Assembly (NCBI GenBank): GCA_001580565.1
Contig: LRBF01000213.1
Location: 1-64,000, forward strand
Origin: Caballeronia megalochromosomata
GTDB lineage: Bacteria; Pseudomonadota; Gammaproteobacteria; Burkholderiales; Burkholderiaceae
DNA: 64,000 nucleotides
Direction of reading: 5' to 3'
In this document: positions 26,170-35,640 of the stretch, piece by piece
How the letters are laid out: each line of letters begins with the position of its first letter
Numbering within the stretch: position 1 is the first letter of the stretch
The notes under the pieces: model-generated
What the model saw: only the letters and a program-made list of their open reading frames with translations
Told to the model about the DNA's origin: nothing
Database searches by the model: none
Position numbers and translations under genes: made by a program

Positions 26170-29070
26170 TCATAGCCTCCGAGACCGAGGTAAAGAATCA
26201 TAGTCAACGTCATATGGTGACGCGACGATGTGATCATCTTTGACCGAACGAGCGTTTGAATCCGCTACGATTTCGTACTGGGCCCGGGCGGCAACCCGAT
26301 CGGATTCCTGATCTTTGAACATGAGCGGAAAACGAGGGTCCGCGAAGGTCAGCCCAGACGGGCCGTACACTTGGCGACTCGCTGCCGTGACGGCTGCAGT
26401 AGCCGGCAAATAGTCGTACTCGTCGAGAACACGACCTAAGAGCGACTCAAATGATTCGTAGGGCGCGTTACGCAACCTGAGCCAAACTTGATTCCATGCG
26501 TATCTCATTTCGATCTCAGTCAGCCGACGAAACTGCATCAGAAGCTTGCAGACACATCGAACCCAGTAGCCGTCTATCTGTGCCCAAACAAAGCTTGGGT
26601 CCCATACATCTAACCGAACAGGGACGCTTTGGAAGCGAAGGCTGGCTGCGCAGAACTCGTCGGCCCAGTAGTAGAGGTGACTTACTTTAATCCCGCGTTG
26701 AGGGTCGATTTCACGGGTGCCACCATGGGCGACTGGTACGCAAGTCGCTATATATAGCTCTGCGTCGTAGTCCTGCATACGACTCAATCGAACACCGGTT
26801 TCAAGAAACCGGCGCTCCATAAATTCATTTGGTGTGTGATCGTGAGCTGGGTGATGATGATTGTTGTAGTCTTGGAAAAAGAAATCCTCGAGTCCCTCGT
26901 GAAGTTGAACAAACGATGGTTGATCCGCGCGTTTTGGATCGACTGATTTGGTCACCGTGCGAACGTGCTTGAGCGCCTTTGTATTTCCCGGAAGGTTGTG
27001 AAAAAACCGTGAATCCGTTGTACCGAATAGGCGCTCACACACGCTCCCGAACCTTGACTCATGTGCTGGACGGTATCGAAGTCGTATGTCATATCTGTCA
27101 CACAGGCGCTGAAACGCGGAAGAGTGGAACTCCTTACCGTTATCGGTGATTATGTACTGCGGTAGTCGATGATATCGCTGCACGATAGCTCGAATTATCA
27201 TCATGCAGCTAGTTGTGCTGGGCGCATGTGCTGACAAATAAAACGAAAGTTCAGCGCGCGATTCAGCGTCCATTGCGATCGTTAATTGCGGTCGCAAGTG
27301 ATAAATTCTTCCACCGAAGCCAACCTCACGAATCAGCATGTCCACTTTGGTGTGGTCAATGTGGACATACTGGAAAGGGTAATCGCCGTGTGGACTCTCT
27401 TCTCGGCGCAGATACCAAGTGATAGGGGTTTCTTTGTTATACGCGGCACGTTCGCCCTCCCGATCTTTGACGCTTTTGAGATTCGCCGAGCGCTGCCGAA
27501 ACGTTTTGTCGGATACGGCGGGAATGCCTCTCTTCTCGCTAAGTTTTTTGTATTGCCCGTACGAACAACTATCAAGCTGATCTGTAGAATTGTTTGCGGC
27601 CTTATTTACTTCTTTAATTAGCGCGAGTTGTTGAGGCAGTATTTGGCATCGGCCGCCCGATGGGGGTTTATCAAGTAATGCCTTCATTTTTTCGGACCGA
27701 GACTCTCCGGCCTCCCTTACCGCTTTCTTCTTCCGTTGCAGCGTGCGAATCGAATAAGTTGTTTCGATCGGGCCGACTTTGCATTGGTCAATCAGAGACA
27801 TCCACCAATTGGCCTTCGCGATACGCTTTTCATCTAGATACGGTATCTTAGAGAGTATTTCACTGATCCACATCTGATCCGATACAAAGGTGATCTCTCG
27901 TCGCCAAATGCACCTTTCGAATTCTCGTTGCGTCATCCACGCAGTCAGTGAACCTGTCCTATCGCTGTAGAGTACTTTTCCGGTTGGCATCCCTGCGACG
28001 ACGAATACCACGGGATTGCCTTGAAAGCTGAATTCGGTCCCCGGGCGAACCTTGAACGTAACGAGATCGGTGACACTTTTTGGCGCAGGCCTGCTGTCGA
28101 TGTAATCGCGCAACTGTGACGAGGATGCGCAGACCACAACGGTGGCTGGGTTTGCCAAGGCGTCGTGCTCTAAGTCCACGTGGAGCATTCCGTGCGCGAT
28201 GGCATTGAGTACGTCGTCCACTCGGAAACTGTCGGGTGGGGTCGGGGCCAAGACATACTCACTCCACGTAGTATTTCGCTTTATTGCATGGGCGCAGAGC
28301 GCCTCTAATGTGATAGGGCAGAATCGGTGCGCTAACCGTGCAATAGCAGCCCAAACGTCGGGCCTCAGCGGCGCGACTTGCCCGAACAAATACGGCGTAA
28401 GGAAGTCGATATTGCCGATGAAGATAGGATTGTTCTCTTGTGCCGATCGGAGGCAATACGTAATTCCTATCTCGGCGAAGAAATCCTCGCGTCTAGGGTA
28501 TCTCCAAGTTCCATCCTGACAGAAAATCTCATCGGGGTACTTCTCCTGAAGCCCGAGCAGCCCCGCCGGGGTCTTCCATTCGTCAAGCAGGGGGTCTAGA
28601 ACGTTGTCCCGTGCTAACAAACGAAGGATGTCCGGAGTGTATGGGAGCCGGTGGATGTAGGAAAACGTAGTGCCATCCTGTCGTCTTCGAATGACTGGAG
28701 TAGGAATAGCAACCTTTGCAGGCTGAGGATAGTACTCGATGGTGTTGGGATCGTTTTCATACCGAAGAATGGCACCAAATTCGGGGCGCGCGCTTTCAGT
28801 TTCCACCCAGCGATTCATCTTTCGGGAATGCATGCCAGTGACGATGTTTCCACCGCGTGACTGTACTTGGCGTGTTGGATAGGTTCGTCGACTCTCGAGT
28901 ATGTAGTCCTGTCCAGCCTTCGGAATGCCGCTAGCGTTGAGTCGTTCCGCCAGCTCGGGTTCGCTTAATAGTGGGTTCGGTGGCCCAAATGTCAAGTCTT
29001 CCACCGACCGTCGTTCGAGTCGCTGCCACTCTGACGAAGGTGGCGCCGATGTTGGCAAGAAGATGCTCAT
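26170..29070 (-). CDS. TnsA-TnsB fusion transposase
   Basis: A 966-residue protein that joins both Tn7 strand-cutting activities. The first 230 residues match TnsA: E97 (RPEFGAILRYENDP...YPQP), D147 (YTPDIL) and K166 (DEWKTP) have nearly the spacing of the TnsA triad E63-D114-K132. TnsA cuts the 5' ends. The remainder is a TnsB/Mu-like DDE transposase, with D572 (VHIDHT), D643 (ITDNGKEF) and E679 (VCERLFG), a DD35E set that cuts and joins the 3' ends. All six residues are intact, so the enzyme may be active. TnsAB fusions are known from several Tn7-like branches including type I-B CRISPR-associated transposons. The ATG is at 29070, after an AAGGAG site (minus strand). Confidence 0.88.
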   Translation of the reverse strand: MSIFLPTSAPPSSEWQRLERRSVEDLTFGPPNPLLSEPELAERLNASGIPKAGQDYILESRRTYPTRQVQSRGGNIVTGMHSRKMNRWVETESARPEFGAILRYENDPNTIEYYPQPAKVAIPTPVIRRRQDGTTFSYIHRLPYTPDILRLLARDNVLDPLLDEWKTPAGLLGLQEKYPDEIFCQDGTWRYPRREDFFAEIGITYCLRSAQENNPIFIGNIDFLTPYLFGQVAPLRPDVWAAIARLAHRFCPITLEALCAHAIKRNTTWSEYVLAPTPPDSFRVDDVLNAIAHGMLHVDLEHDALANPATVVVCASSSQLRDYIDSRPAPKSVTDLVTFKVRPGTEFSFQGNPVVFVVAGMPTGKVLYSDRTGSLTAWMTQREFERCIWRREITFVSDQMWISEILSKIPYLDEKRIAKANWWMSLIDQCKVGPIETTYSIRTLQRKKKAVREAGESRSEKMKALLDKPPSGGRCQILPQQLALIKEVNKAANNSTDQLDSCSYGQYKKLSEKRGIPAVSDKTFRQRSANLKSVKDREGERAAYNKETPITWYLRREESPHGDYPFQYVHIDHTKVDMLIREVGFGGRIYHLRPQLTIAMDAESRAELSFYLSAHAPSTTSCMMIIRAIVQRYHRLPQYIITDNGKEFHSSAFQRLCDRYDIRLRYRPAHESRFGSVCERLFGTTDSRFFHNLPGNTKALKHVRTVTKSVDPKRADQPSFVQLHEGLEDFFFQDYNNHHHPAHDHTPNEFMERRFLETGVRLSRMQDYDAELYIATCVPVAHGGTREIDPQRGIKVSHLYYWADEFCAASLRFQSVPVRLDVWDPSFVWAQIDGYWVRCVCKLLMQFRRLTEIEMRYAWNQVWLRLRNAPYESFESLLGRVLDEYDYLPATAAVTAASRQVYGPSGLTFADPRFPLMFKDQESDRVAARAQYEIVADSNARSVKDDHIVASPYDVDYDSLPRSRRL

Positions 29071-29314
29071 GACCGTACTCCTTCCGAGAAAACTGCCTCC
29101 GAGTCATTGCATCATCAACAAAATCCGGCAGCAGCTTTCCGTCAGTCTAGGTCAAATTTAAGATAACGGCAAAAAATATTTTAGTATAGCTAACAATGAT
29201 AGAAAGCGCAAGTCAGCAGATACTATAGTGTGAAATGCCAATTTTTAAGGCGTACCGTTATCAAAAAAATTGGTAGTAGTGTTAAGTGAATATTCATAAA
29301 GAGGCTCGCGAAGA
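29071..29314. other. AT-rich region upstream of tnsAB
   Basis: About 240 bases, much richer in A and T than the surroundings, with no gene. It should hold the tnsAB promoter and, by Tn7 layout, could hold the right-end TnsB sites, but no inverted copy of the 23525 end was found. A TGAATATTCA palindrome occurs near 29287. Confidence 0.4.
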
Positions 29315-29779
29315 TCAGTGTTGTTTTAGGAGCGTCGAGAGCGCATGCAGTGCTCGTTCATCGCCGAGACCAGTGACTGGATCTACGAAGAAGCAGTTCG
29401 AACGGACTTGACAGGGGTAGCGCGCGCCAGCGTGATCCAAGAGAACAAATGGTTGGGAGTCTGATTGCGCGGCTTGCGATGCGAGCAACGTACGATTCGG
29501 AAATTCGTTGCACTTGCTGGAGTGCGGGATCGTCGAGGCCGACACGCGTTGAGCCACGTCGCTAGGCAACAGCGCGATAGTCTCACGGATCCCTGTGTGA
29601 TAGGTCCACCATGTGTTGAGAGTTATCTCGAGATCGGGAATTGTCGCAATAACACTCGCTAGCGCACCGACGTTCTCGAAGAGGTGATGCCCTCTAAAAT
29701 TCAGCTCTGGGCTGAGCCCAGCGATGAATCGTACTGTGGCGGGATGGAGTACGCCTTCGAAATTGAGATAGAGCATCAT
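29315..29779 (-). CDS. HAD-fold protein (HAD_SAK_2-like) with altered catalytic motif
   Basis: A 154-residue protein. The N-terminal YLNFEGVLHP aligns with the FLDFDGVLHP start of small HAD proteins of the Swiss-army-knife RNA-repair group. Further matches are the central ITLNTWWTYH (motif 2 region) and a late VLLDHAG stretch. Both motif 1 aspartates are replaced (D to N and D to E), so normal phosphatase chemistry is doubtful. It stands alone behind tnsAB, on the same strand. The role is unknown; HAD members of this type are common in phage and conflict loci. Confidence 0.65.
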   Translation of the reverse strand: MMLYLNFEGVLHPATVRFIAGLSPELNFRGHHLFENVGALASVIATIPDLEITLNTWWTYHTGIRETIALLPSDVAQRVSASTIPHSSKCNEFPNRTLLASQAAQSDSQPFVLLDHAGARYPCQVRSNCFFVDPVTGLGDERALHALSTLLKQH

Positions 29780-30028
29780 TGAATGCGCTCCAACCCCGCG
29801 AATTCAAACCGTACGCTTGAGGTTGACGACACGGTCCATCGCACCGTGCGCCTGCTGCCGAAAAGTTCTGTCGATGGTCCTCATCGCTTTCCAGTTTTGG
29901 CTCACGAGTGCTGGCGGGGCGAACGAAAACCTCCGAGGCAAGCCGGATCGCTGAAGTAAAATATGAGATTTTTATCTAATCTCAGCGCGATTTCGAGCCG
30001 CGCACCCGGGAGCTATCTGTCGTCATAG

Positions 30029-30047
30029 CGTGAATATTTTCACGTGA
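30029..30047. promoter_or_regulatory. Palindromic site upstream of DUF6471 gene (copy 1)
   Basis: CGTGAATATTTTCACGTGA at 30029-30047. The inner CGTGAA-TATT-TTCACG is a palindrome with 6-bp arms. Its exact reverse complement recurs at 30671-30689, on the other side of the gene. It lies about 40 bases before the chosen start and looks like an operator. Confidence 0.6.
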
Positions 30048-30085
30048 ATGATAGCGATATCCCCGGGGGAAAACAAGGGATTTCG

Positions 30086-30637
30086 GTGGAGAGCAACGAT
30101 ACAGAGTGGGCGAAGCTGGTCTCACGAGCGATTCGGGGCCTTTTGGTTCGCAAAGGAGTGAGCGTGCGGCGACTCGCGGCGGAGTTGGCGCGCCTCGGAA
30201 CGGCTGAATCCACGCGTTCGTTGGAAGGGAAGTTGCATCGAGGAACGTTCCGCCTCGGCTTTTTCCTGCAAGTGATCGACGCCTTGCAAGCAGATCGCCC
30301 TCTGCACTGGTGCGAATCGATGCGCTGCACTGGAGACTGGGACGCCCGCGCCGCGCGTCTGCTCCTCAGTGAAATAGAGGCGCGACCATGGTTGAGCTGG
30401 GCTGAGGTATCCCGTCGCCTCGCATATATCGACGAGAACTGGGACTCGCACGAACTCGCGGTCGCGGTATCTTCCGGTGATTTCGCTGCGACTTTGTTTT
30501 TCCAGTGTGCGGTTGTCTGCTCCTTCCAAGGGGTGGATATATTCGTCGACCAGTCGGACCTTTACGAGGCGGCGCGCAAGGGTGCCGCAGATGTGCGCCG
30601 CAGAGCGCAAGGGGGTGCAGAGTCGGATGTGACTTGA
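30086..30637 (+). CDS. DUF6471-like putative DNA-binding protein
   Basis: A 183-residue protein whose first 75 residues match the DUF6471 pattern: TEWAKLVSRAIRGLLVRKGV, then SVRRLAAELARLG and a LEGKLHRGTFRLGFFLQVI segment, which looks like a helix-turn-helix of repressor type. The rest is unassigned (WLSWAEVSRRLAYIDENW and so on). GTG 30086 is chosen because AAGGGA lies 5 bases upstream; a GTG at 30044 is in frame but inside the palindrome and has no site. Identical 19-bp sites flank the gene, which suggests autoregulation. The gene has no partner toxin in sight. Confidence 0.7.
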   Translation: MESNDTEWAKLVSRAIRGLLVRKGVSVRRLAAELARLGTAESTRSLEGKLHRGTFRLGFFLQVIDALQADRPLHWCESMRCTGDWDARAARLLLSEIEARPWLSWAEVSRRLAYIDENWDSHELAVAVSSGDFAATLFFQCAVVCSFQGVDIFVDQSDLYEAARKGAADVRRRAQGGAESDVT

Positions 30638-30670
30638 TTTGTCCCAAAAATTGGATTAGCCTGCTTATGT

Positions 30671-30689
30671 CACGTGAAAATATTCACGC
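30671..30689. promoter_or_regulatory. Palindromic site downstream of DUF6471 gene (copy 2)
   Basis: TCACGTGAAAATATTCACG, the perfect reverse complement of 30029-30047, 34 bases after the DUF6471 stop and about 110 bases before the next gene, where it could serve as that gene's operator. Confidence 0.6.
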
Positions 30690-30800
30690 CGTTGAGCGCC
30701 CAAAAATATCTGGACAATGGTCCGTTGGACGCGGTTCAGATTGGGACAACAAGGCCGCCTGGTGATTTGCCATGACGAAGATCCTCTCAGAGGCCCAAGA

Positions 30801-31004
30801 ATGACGACAGCTGACGAGCGCACTCAGGCGGTCTTGGCGACCCGAGACTTCCTTCGCTTGCTCGCGGATGCGGAGGAGGTGACGATTCCCGGGTTGGTCC
30901 AGTCCGTTGCCTTTGGACTTCTTCGAGCTTATCCGACCTCCTGGGACCTTGCTGTGTCCGCGTCCGTTCTGCCAGGGATATGGGCACCGCCGCGAAATCC
31001 CTAG
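30801..31004 (+). CDS. BPSL0761-like small protein
   Basis: A 67-residue protein starting MTTADERTQAVLATRDFLRL, then SVAFGLLRAYPTSWDLAVSA. This matches the pattern of the small BPSL0761 proteins known in Burkholderia (ERTRAV..T..FL...., ALLRHYPT..DL). The function is unknown. It follows the DUF6471 gene on the same strand, past the second palindromic site, and the pair often co-occur as small regulators in this group, as far as I recall. The start is chosen on family match; a longer upstream frame is unlikely. Confidence 0.7.
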   Translation: MTTADERTQAVLATRDFLRLLADAEEVTIPGLVQSVAFGLLRAYPTSWDLAVSASVLPGIWAPPRNP

Positions 31005-31242
31005 AAGCGTTGAGCGCCGACTCCCGGTAACTTCTTCGGGGGCGGCTCGACGTGCTCTTGATGGGAAGGGATATCGAGGGCTGAAATCCGTCCTGTGCAT
31101 TCCAGCATGCCATCGTCAGCCCAGTAGACCGACTTCGCAATGGCAAACCTTGGACGACAGGCAAGGCTCCAGGCACCGCCTCAACGCCGATCCGATGCTG
31201 CGAGGAGCAGAATTTGGGGCAGCGACTCGATAAGGAGCGACG

Positions 31243-31917
31243 ATGCCACGGTCCTCACGGAACGCGAGCGACGATCCGACGCTCAACGATGCCCAACTGG
31301 AGTACGCATTCCGCTGCGCTACCGTGGCTATGATCCTAGTCGATCCCGCAGGGGCTGAATCTCTTTTAGAGATTCCCGACGAGGAACTGGGCCGGCTTTT
31401 TAAGATCTGTCTCGCGCGGACCATCGGTCGGGCTAGCGTGTTTAATTTGGATCTTCCTTCGATTCGTGAGCAAGACGAGCAGCCACGTGGTTCCAACGAA
31501 CGGGCCACAAACCGAAGAGGAGCGGCACGGTACACCCCTGTCACCGAAGGCAAGTTGCTCCGTCCTGAACTTTTCTGTGATGCCATGAGTATCACAGAGA
31601 CGCGGCTGGCCAAGGACGTCGCCTCTGGGCGCGTGTTCAGCGTTGATGTCAAAGCCGACCAGTACTATCCGGCGTTTTTCCTTGCAAGCGAGCTTGACCG
31701 CAAGCAAGTCGCAAGAGTGGTGCGACGTCTGGACGGTTTGACCGGCTGGGCCAAATGGAAATTTTTCACGGAGCCGAAGGCGCAGCTCGCCAATGTGACG
31801 CCACTTCAAGCGCTCATGAACGGGGAAATAAGGCAGATCCTGCAGACTGCAGATTTTTTTGTAGCGCGAGCGACGAAGCTTGCGAAGGGTAAGGAATTGA
31901 ACAGCCGAAATTCGTGA
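31243..31917 (+). CDS. Hypothetical protein with Xre/MbcA/ParS-like C-terminus
   Basis: A 224-residue soluble protein after a good AAGGAG site. The last 45 residues (LANVTPLQALMNGEIRQILQTADFF) resemble the C-terminal domain of MbcA/ParS-type antitoxins, where TPL.AL..G forms the toxin-facing part. The middle (SVDVKADQYYPAFFLASELDRKQVARVVRRLDG) resembles companion segments of such proteins. No RES-type toxin directly follows. A small membrane protein starts 4 bases after the stop. It could be a regulator that lost its toxin or an unrelated protein sharing the fold. Confidence 0.6.
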   Translation: MPRSSRNASDDPTLNDAQLEYAFRCATVAMILVDPAGAESLLEIPDEELGRLFKICLARTIGRASVFNLDLPSIREQDEQPRGSNERATNRRGAARYTPVTEGKLLRPELFCDAMSITETRLAKDVASGRVFSVDVKADQYYPAFFLASELDRKQVARVVRRLDGLTGWAKWKFFTEPKAQLANVTPLQALMNGEIRQILQTADFFVARATKLAKGKELNSRNS

Positions 31918-31921
31918 AATC

Positions 31922-32308
31922 ATGAAAGATATTTGGATGTTCGCTCTGAACAACCTGCCTCTGCTGTATGTGCCAGCGCTTGGCTTCATACTCAGCTTGG
32001 TTATCCTACGCATCAAAAAGAGGTATATAAACGAAGGGGTTTTTTTGGGACGCTCCGCCCCAGTGCGCTGCGACAAACTCGCTCCTAATTCGATGGAGCA
32101 GAAAGAAATGTCTTCAGAAGGCCAGCTCGATCTCTCTGTTGCCATTAGCACGATTCAAGAACTTTCCTTAGCAGAAGGTGAGCTAAGATATACCTACTGG
32201 CAGAGAGTCGGACAGCTCCTTCAGCGAGCAGACGGGATGCAAGCGCAGATCGATTCGCTCAGCAGAGAGCTGGAACTGTGTCGCGCGGGCCTCCGCAAGA
32301 CTGATTGA
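31922..32308 (+). CDS. Small membrane-anchored protein, unknown
   Basis: A 128-residue protein. Residues 7-28 (FALNNLPLLYVPALGFILSL) form one membrane span, followed by a basic stretch (RIKKRY) that would stay in the cytosol. The C-terminal 60 residues (LSLAEGELRYTYWQRVGQLLQ, QIDSLSRELELCRAGL) are probably coiled coil. It starts 4 bases after the MbcA-like gene and is likely in the same transcript. No family is recognised. Confidence 0.55.
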   Translation: MKDIWMFALNNLPLLYVPALGFILSLVILRIKKRYINEGVFLGRSAPVRCDKLAPNSMEQKEMSSEGQLDLSVAISTIQELSLAEGELRYTYWQRVGQLLQRADGMQAQIDSLSRELELCRAGLRKTD

Positions 32309-32372
32309 AACGGAGGTTACACCTTCACGCCCATCCAGCGGCCCTGCGATATGGCAGTCCAGGAGATGCGAC

Positions 32373-32585
32373 ATGAACATCAACGAGGCCGCAAAGTACC
32401 TCTTCTTGAGCCTCCCTAATGTGAGACGCCTGCTTGAACGTGGTGACATAACTGGCACGCTCACTGAGCAAGGGGGATATGTCATCGATGATGCATCGGT
32501 TGAGAAATATGCGAAGGAAAGGAAGAGCGCTGCCCGCGGGTATTTCGACTCACAAACCGAAGACAACGATCCTCTCGGACTATGA
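32373..32585 (+). CDS. Small MerR/excisionase-like helix-turn-helix protein
   Basis: A 70-residue protein beginning MNINEAAKYLFLSLPNVRRL, the helix-turn-helix of excisionase and MerR-type DNA-binding domains, then a GGYVIDDASVEKYAKER recognition and wing segment. A GGAG site lies 8 bases before the ATG. Such short proteins occur as antitoxins beside PIN-domain toxins or as directionality factors; neither a toxin nor an integrase is seen next to it, and the following 2 kb look decayed. Confidence 0.65.
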   Translation: MNINEAAKYLFLSLPNVRRLLERGDITGTLTEQGGYVIDDASVEKYAKERKSAARGYFDSQTEDNDPLGL

Positions 32586-34939
32586 GTCCTGAACTCGCTA
32601 TCCCACCGCAACGAGGAGAAATTCTTGGCACGAGACACACGGCTGAGAGCGTTGCTTGACCGTACTACCCCTCTTACTAGCCTTGACTGTCGACCCACGC
32701 GCGACACCACGAGAGTCCTGTCAATTCTGCTTCATCATCATTATCGAAAGCACCAAGGATTCCGGACGCCTCCACGACTTTAGTGTCTCGCATGATTGTG
32801 CCGCTTCCCGCGAACCGTTTCGTTGCAGGATGTCTTCCCGCTGCAGGATGGAGTGACCAAACAGCGTATATCCTCGATATTTCTCAGTTTGCATCTACTG
32901 ACCTCTGACGGCCCTCACACCGCTTCCATCAATAATTGCATCAACTCGAGCGGCTCGACAAGTATTTACTGATCGAAGCGGCGGGCGTCGAGATTGGCCA
33001 ACATCCGGTGGATGAGATTTCCTGCAGGCACACTGGCGCTGTTGGGCTTGTTTCGAAGCAATGTCCTGCACGAGGATGAGCGGTAGAGAACCCGTGAAGG
33101 TGCACGTAAGCACTCAGCTCGAATAGCGACGTGAGGTTTCAGCCGCTGATCTACGGCCAGGCAGGCCCCTCGTGCAGCTCCGCAGAGACTGGAGACTGTT
33201 GGGAGCTGCGTCGCGAATGGGTGCAGAAGCTGGATAACCGCTGACAACCCTAGCTCGCGAGTCGACCACCGACCGTCATCTCGAGTTGTCAATCAGGGCG
33301 CCGGTTTCGCAGCGGGTCTGAAACCGGCCTAGTGGAGGTGGGATCTGCAGCTTCCCGCCCGGACTGCTTGGCTCTGAGACGAAGGCCAAAGCGCTCGAAG
33401 TACCGCAGCGCATTCGCGACAACGCGTATTGTTACAAAAGAGTTGATCTTCACGAATTCCAGAAAAGGCTCGTCGAGCGAAGGTGTTCTCGTGAACGCAC
33501 TGGGCATCCATAGCCGTGGCCCATGAGGCTGCGTTGACAATCTCTGCACTCCGCTGTTATACAGTTGTAGTCACGCGTCGGCCGAGCACGAGCCGCCCGA
33601 CGAAAGTGCCGCCTCTTCCGACTGAAGAGCTTCGGTGGTGACCTTCAGCATGGACGGGCGTGACCGGAGGCGTGCTGCTGAAATCGGACTACCACGGGGT
33701 AGAGTTGAAAGAGTCCGGACGGTGTCGAAGATAGAACCGTTACTCGAAAGTCTGTCGGAGCTATTGCGCCCAGCAATGGCGGAAGGGGCGCTTGCGTTAG
33801 CTGGCGGGGGCCCCGGTATTCCCTTCTTAATTCAAAGTAAGCATATGTTCACTGTTGTATAAGCAGTGAGCATGTGTTTTCTATTCCAGAAGCGATACAA
33901 CTCACTCGAAGGTATGCGCCATTTTTGCGAGCATATGCTGTTGTAGTCGGTTGCGATGTCTGATTGCCTGTGGAGTTTCAGGGCCGCTTCGCGGCTGGCA
34001 GCCAAGGAAGTGATTTTGTTGGCGCGACGATCTGTGTTCAGCGTTGCCCGCGAGAAGCCCTCTCTGGAGAATCGGGTTCTAGTAGGCTACGGATCAGAGT
34101 TTTTTCGATGATCGCTACGAGGCTCGACGATCACTATCGATGCGACAGGCCCTAGGGAGCTACGAAGTGCGTCGGGCGGGTATTCGTTTCCTGGTCAGCC
34201 GTCGCTTAGCGATTCCGCTAGGCGGAGTTTAATTTTGTTGCGCAGAGAGCTCCCACTGGCGGCGTAAGTGCTTTACGTTGCCGGTTATGAGGAGCCGGCG
34301 AGCGGCTGAACTGTGGCTCGAATGCTGATCCGCGGTCGGCGGCATACCTGTGTCTCTGTAGGCAAATTTCGGCGCAAACGCCTTATCGAGACGTGTCGGG
34401 TTGATCGCGCCTTAGTCAACGTTCAGTGGGCAGGTCGCGCCTCCCCTGGCTTCGGCCTCGAAGCGAGGTCTTGCGCCAACTGAGTGACGTGTTCAGTGCT
34501 GGTTCGATAGCAGCGGCGGCTCTCCTGAGGCGTCATCAACCGAACATTCTTGCGAGCTCGCAAGCAGCCTGTGTGTCGAGAAACGCATGTAGTCGCTCGA
34601 AACTGCTTAGCGACGAAGCTTAAAAACTTTCGTTCGGATTGGTTGGACTCGTGAGCTCGCAAAAGCCATTGATCAGAAGAAATGGCCGCGGTATAATGTG
34701 CACCTAGCTTTCCATCATCTGCGCCTGCTCATAACGGGCAAGCGCAGAGATTCCGAGGACTTTGTCCCGGTGCTGAAACAGTCGCTGCAATGGCGCTGTT
34801 TCCTTTGATCTTCGTGCCGCGTGGCGTGGGTAGTCGCGTCTGCACGATCCTGAAGCATGTCGGCTTCGGGAGGTCCTTCGTCCCCTGTGGCGGAGAAGCA
34901 TCGGGTCTGCGGCATTCGTGCCGTAGAAAAGCTCAATTG
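32586..34939. other. Decayed 2.3-kb stretch without genes
   Basis: Short open frames occur on both strands but none has a start signal, codon pattern or recognisable domain. A TATAAT-like box near 34691 stands before the decayed gene copy that follows. The stretch is probably debris of old insertions and deletions. Confidence 0.5.
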
Positions 34940-35640
34940 GAATCAAAGGAACAACGTGTTGGAAGCCACCTTCGCCCTCAATGTCGACTCATTCCTCGCA
35001 GTCGTAAACATCACAAAGCTCGGGCAATTCAGAACGTCGACGCTCACCGACGGGCTGCCTTCGGACTTTCCCATGCTAGGCTGGCCAGTCCCCGAAGAAG
35101 ACGCACACTACATCGCACGCGACGGCGATCCAAGGTGCAGCGTGGGGTTCGGCTGCATCCCTCGACCGGGGCCCCCTGATGACCATGCGCCTGAAAGTCA
35201 ACGGTACGCAAATCTACTCGGTGACCGACCTGACCGACCCAGAGGTTTGGGCGGCATACGACGAGTGGAAGCGTGCTGGCCGGCTGCCAATAACGTTCGA
35301 TTTCGAAAAACAAAACGAGAGCGAGTGTGGATTTAGCGTGGTAGGCGTATCTTCGAAGCGGTCAAGCATGAAAGAGCTGCGCGTTCTCGCCGGAAGGCCA
35401 GTGAGTCACCATGTCTGGAAGACCATGGTTACCCTATCTGCCAGTGGAACCCTGCAGCGAAGTGCGACGACTGACATACCGGGCGTACAACTGCAACGCG
35501 TGCTGGTCAAAATCCTGGCTAAGACGCGACTGCAGTCATTCGTGGAAGGGCGCCTACCCGAGCACAAGCCCAAATTCCCGACTGCATCATTCGGACTGCA
35601 AAAAATGTTGACTTGTAGTCCGATTATGACGCACGGCTGA
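34940..35640 (+). pseudogene. Frameshifted first copy of a duplicated unknown gene
   Basis: Two overlapping frames together match the intact gene at 35946-36563. The upstream frame gives TDGLPSDFPML and continues to about 35170. The downstream frame from 35179 begins MTMRLKVNGTQIYSVTDLTDPEVWAAYDEW, which parallels MTMRLQFEGTQLYWIAEMTDPELWAA in the other copy, and ends with QRSATTDIPGVQLQRVL (compare QRRATTDIPGVPLKHAF). One base shift near 35170 separates them, so the copy is broken, unless translation of the 3' part starts at the internal Met codons. The left limit is approximate. Confidence 0.7.

Larger units (their letters stand above)
23525..29300 (-). mobile_element. Tn7-like transposition module (TnsAB fusion, TnsC, TniQ)
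   Basis: Three genes on the minus strand, TnsA-TnsB fusion, TnsC-like ATPase and TniQ/TnsD-like protein, lie in the standard B-C-Q order, with the TniQ end next to a tRNA gene. Integration beside a fixed site chosen by a TniQ/TnsD protein is the known habit of Tn7 relatives; use of this tRNA as target is inferred. No CRISPR array or cas gene is visible. The right boundary is not resolved: it may be just upstream of tnsAB near 29.3 kb, or much further if the following genes are cargo. Confidence 0.7.

Noticed and set aside
23635..29070. CRISPR-guided transposon
   Set aside because: TnsAB fusion and TniQ suggested it, but no cas genes or repeat array are visible anywhere in the window.
33635..33862. 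75-codon plus-strand frame in the decayed stretch
   Set aside because: No start signal, no family resemblance, surrounded by stops in all frames.
34704..34946. 80-codon minus-strand frame with LFQHRDKVLGISALARYEQ
   Set aside because: Slightly transposase- or antirepressor-like text, but too short and without ribosome site to call.
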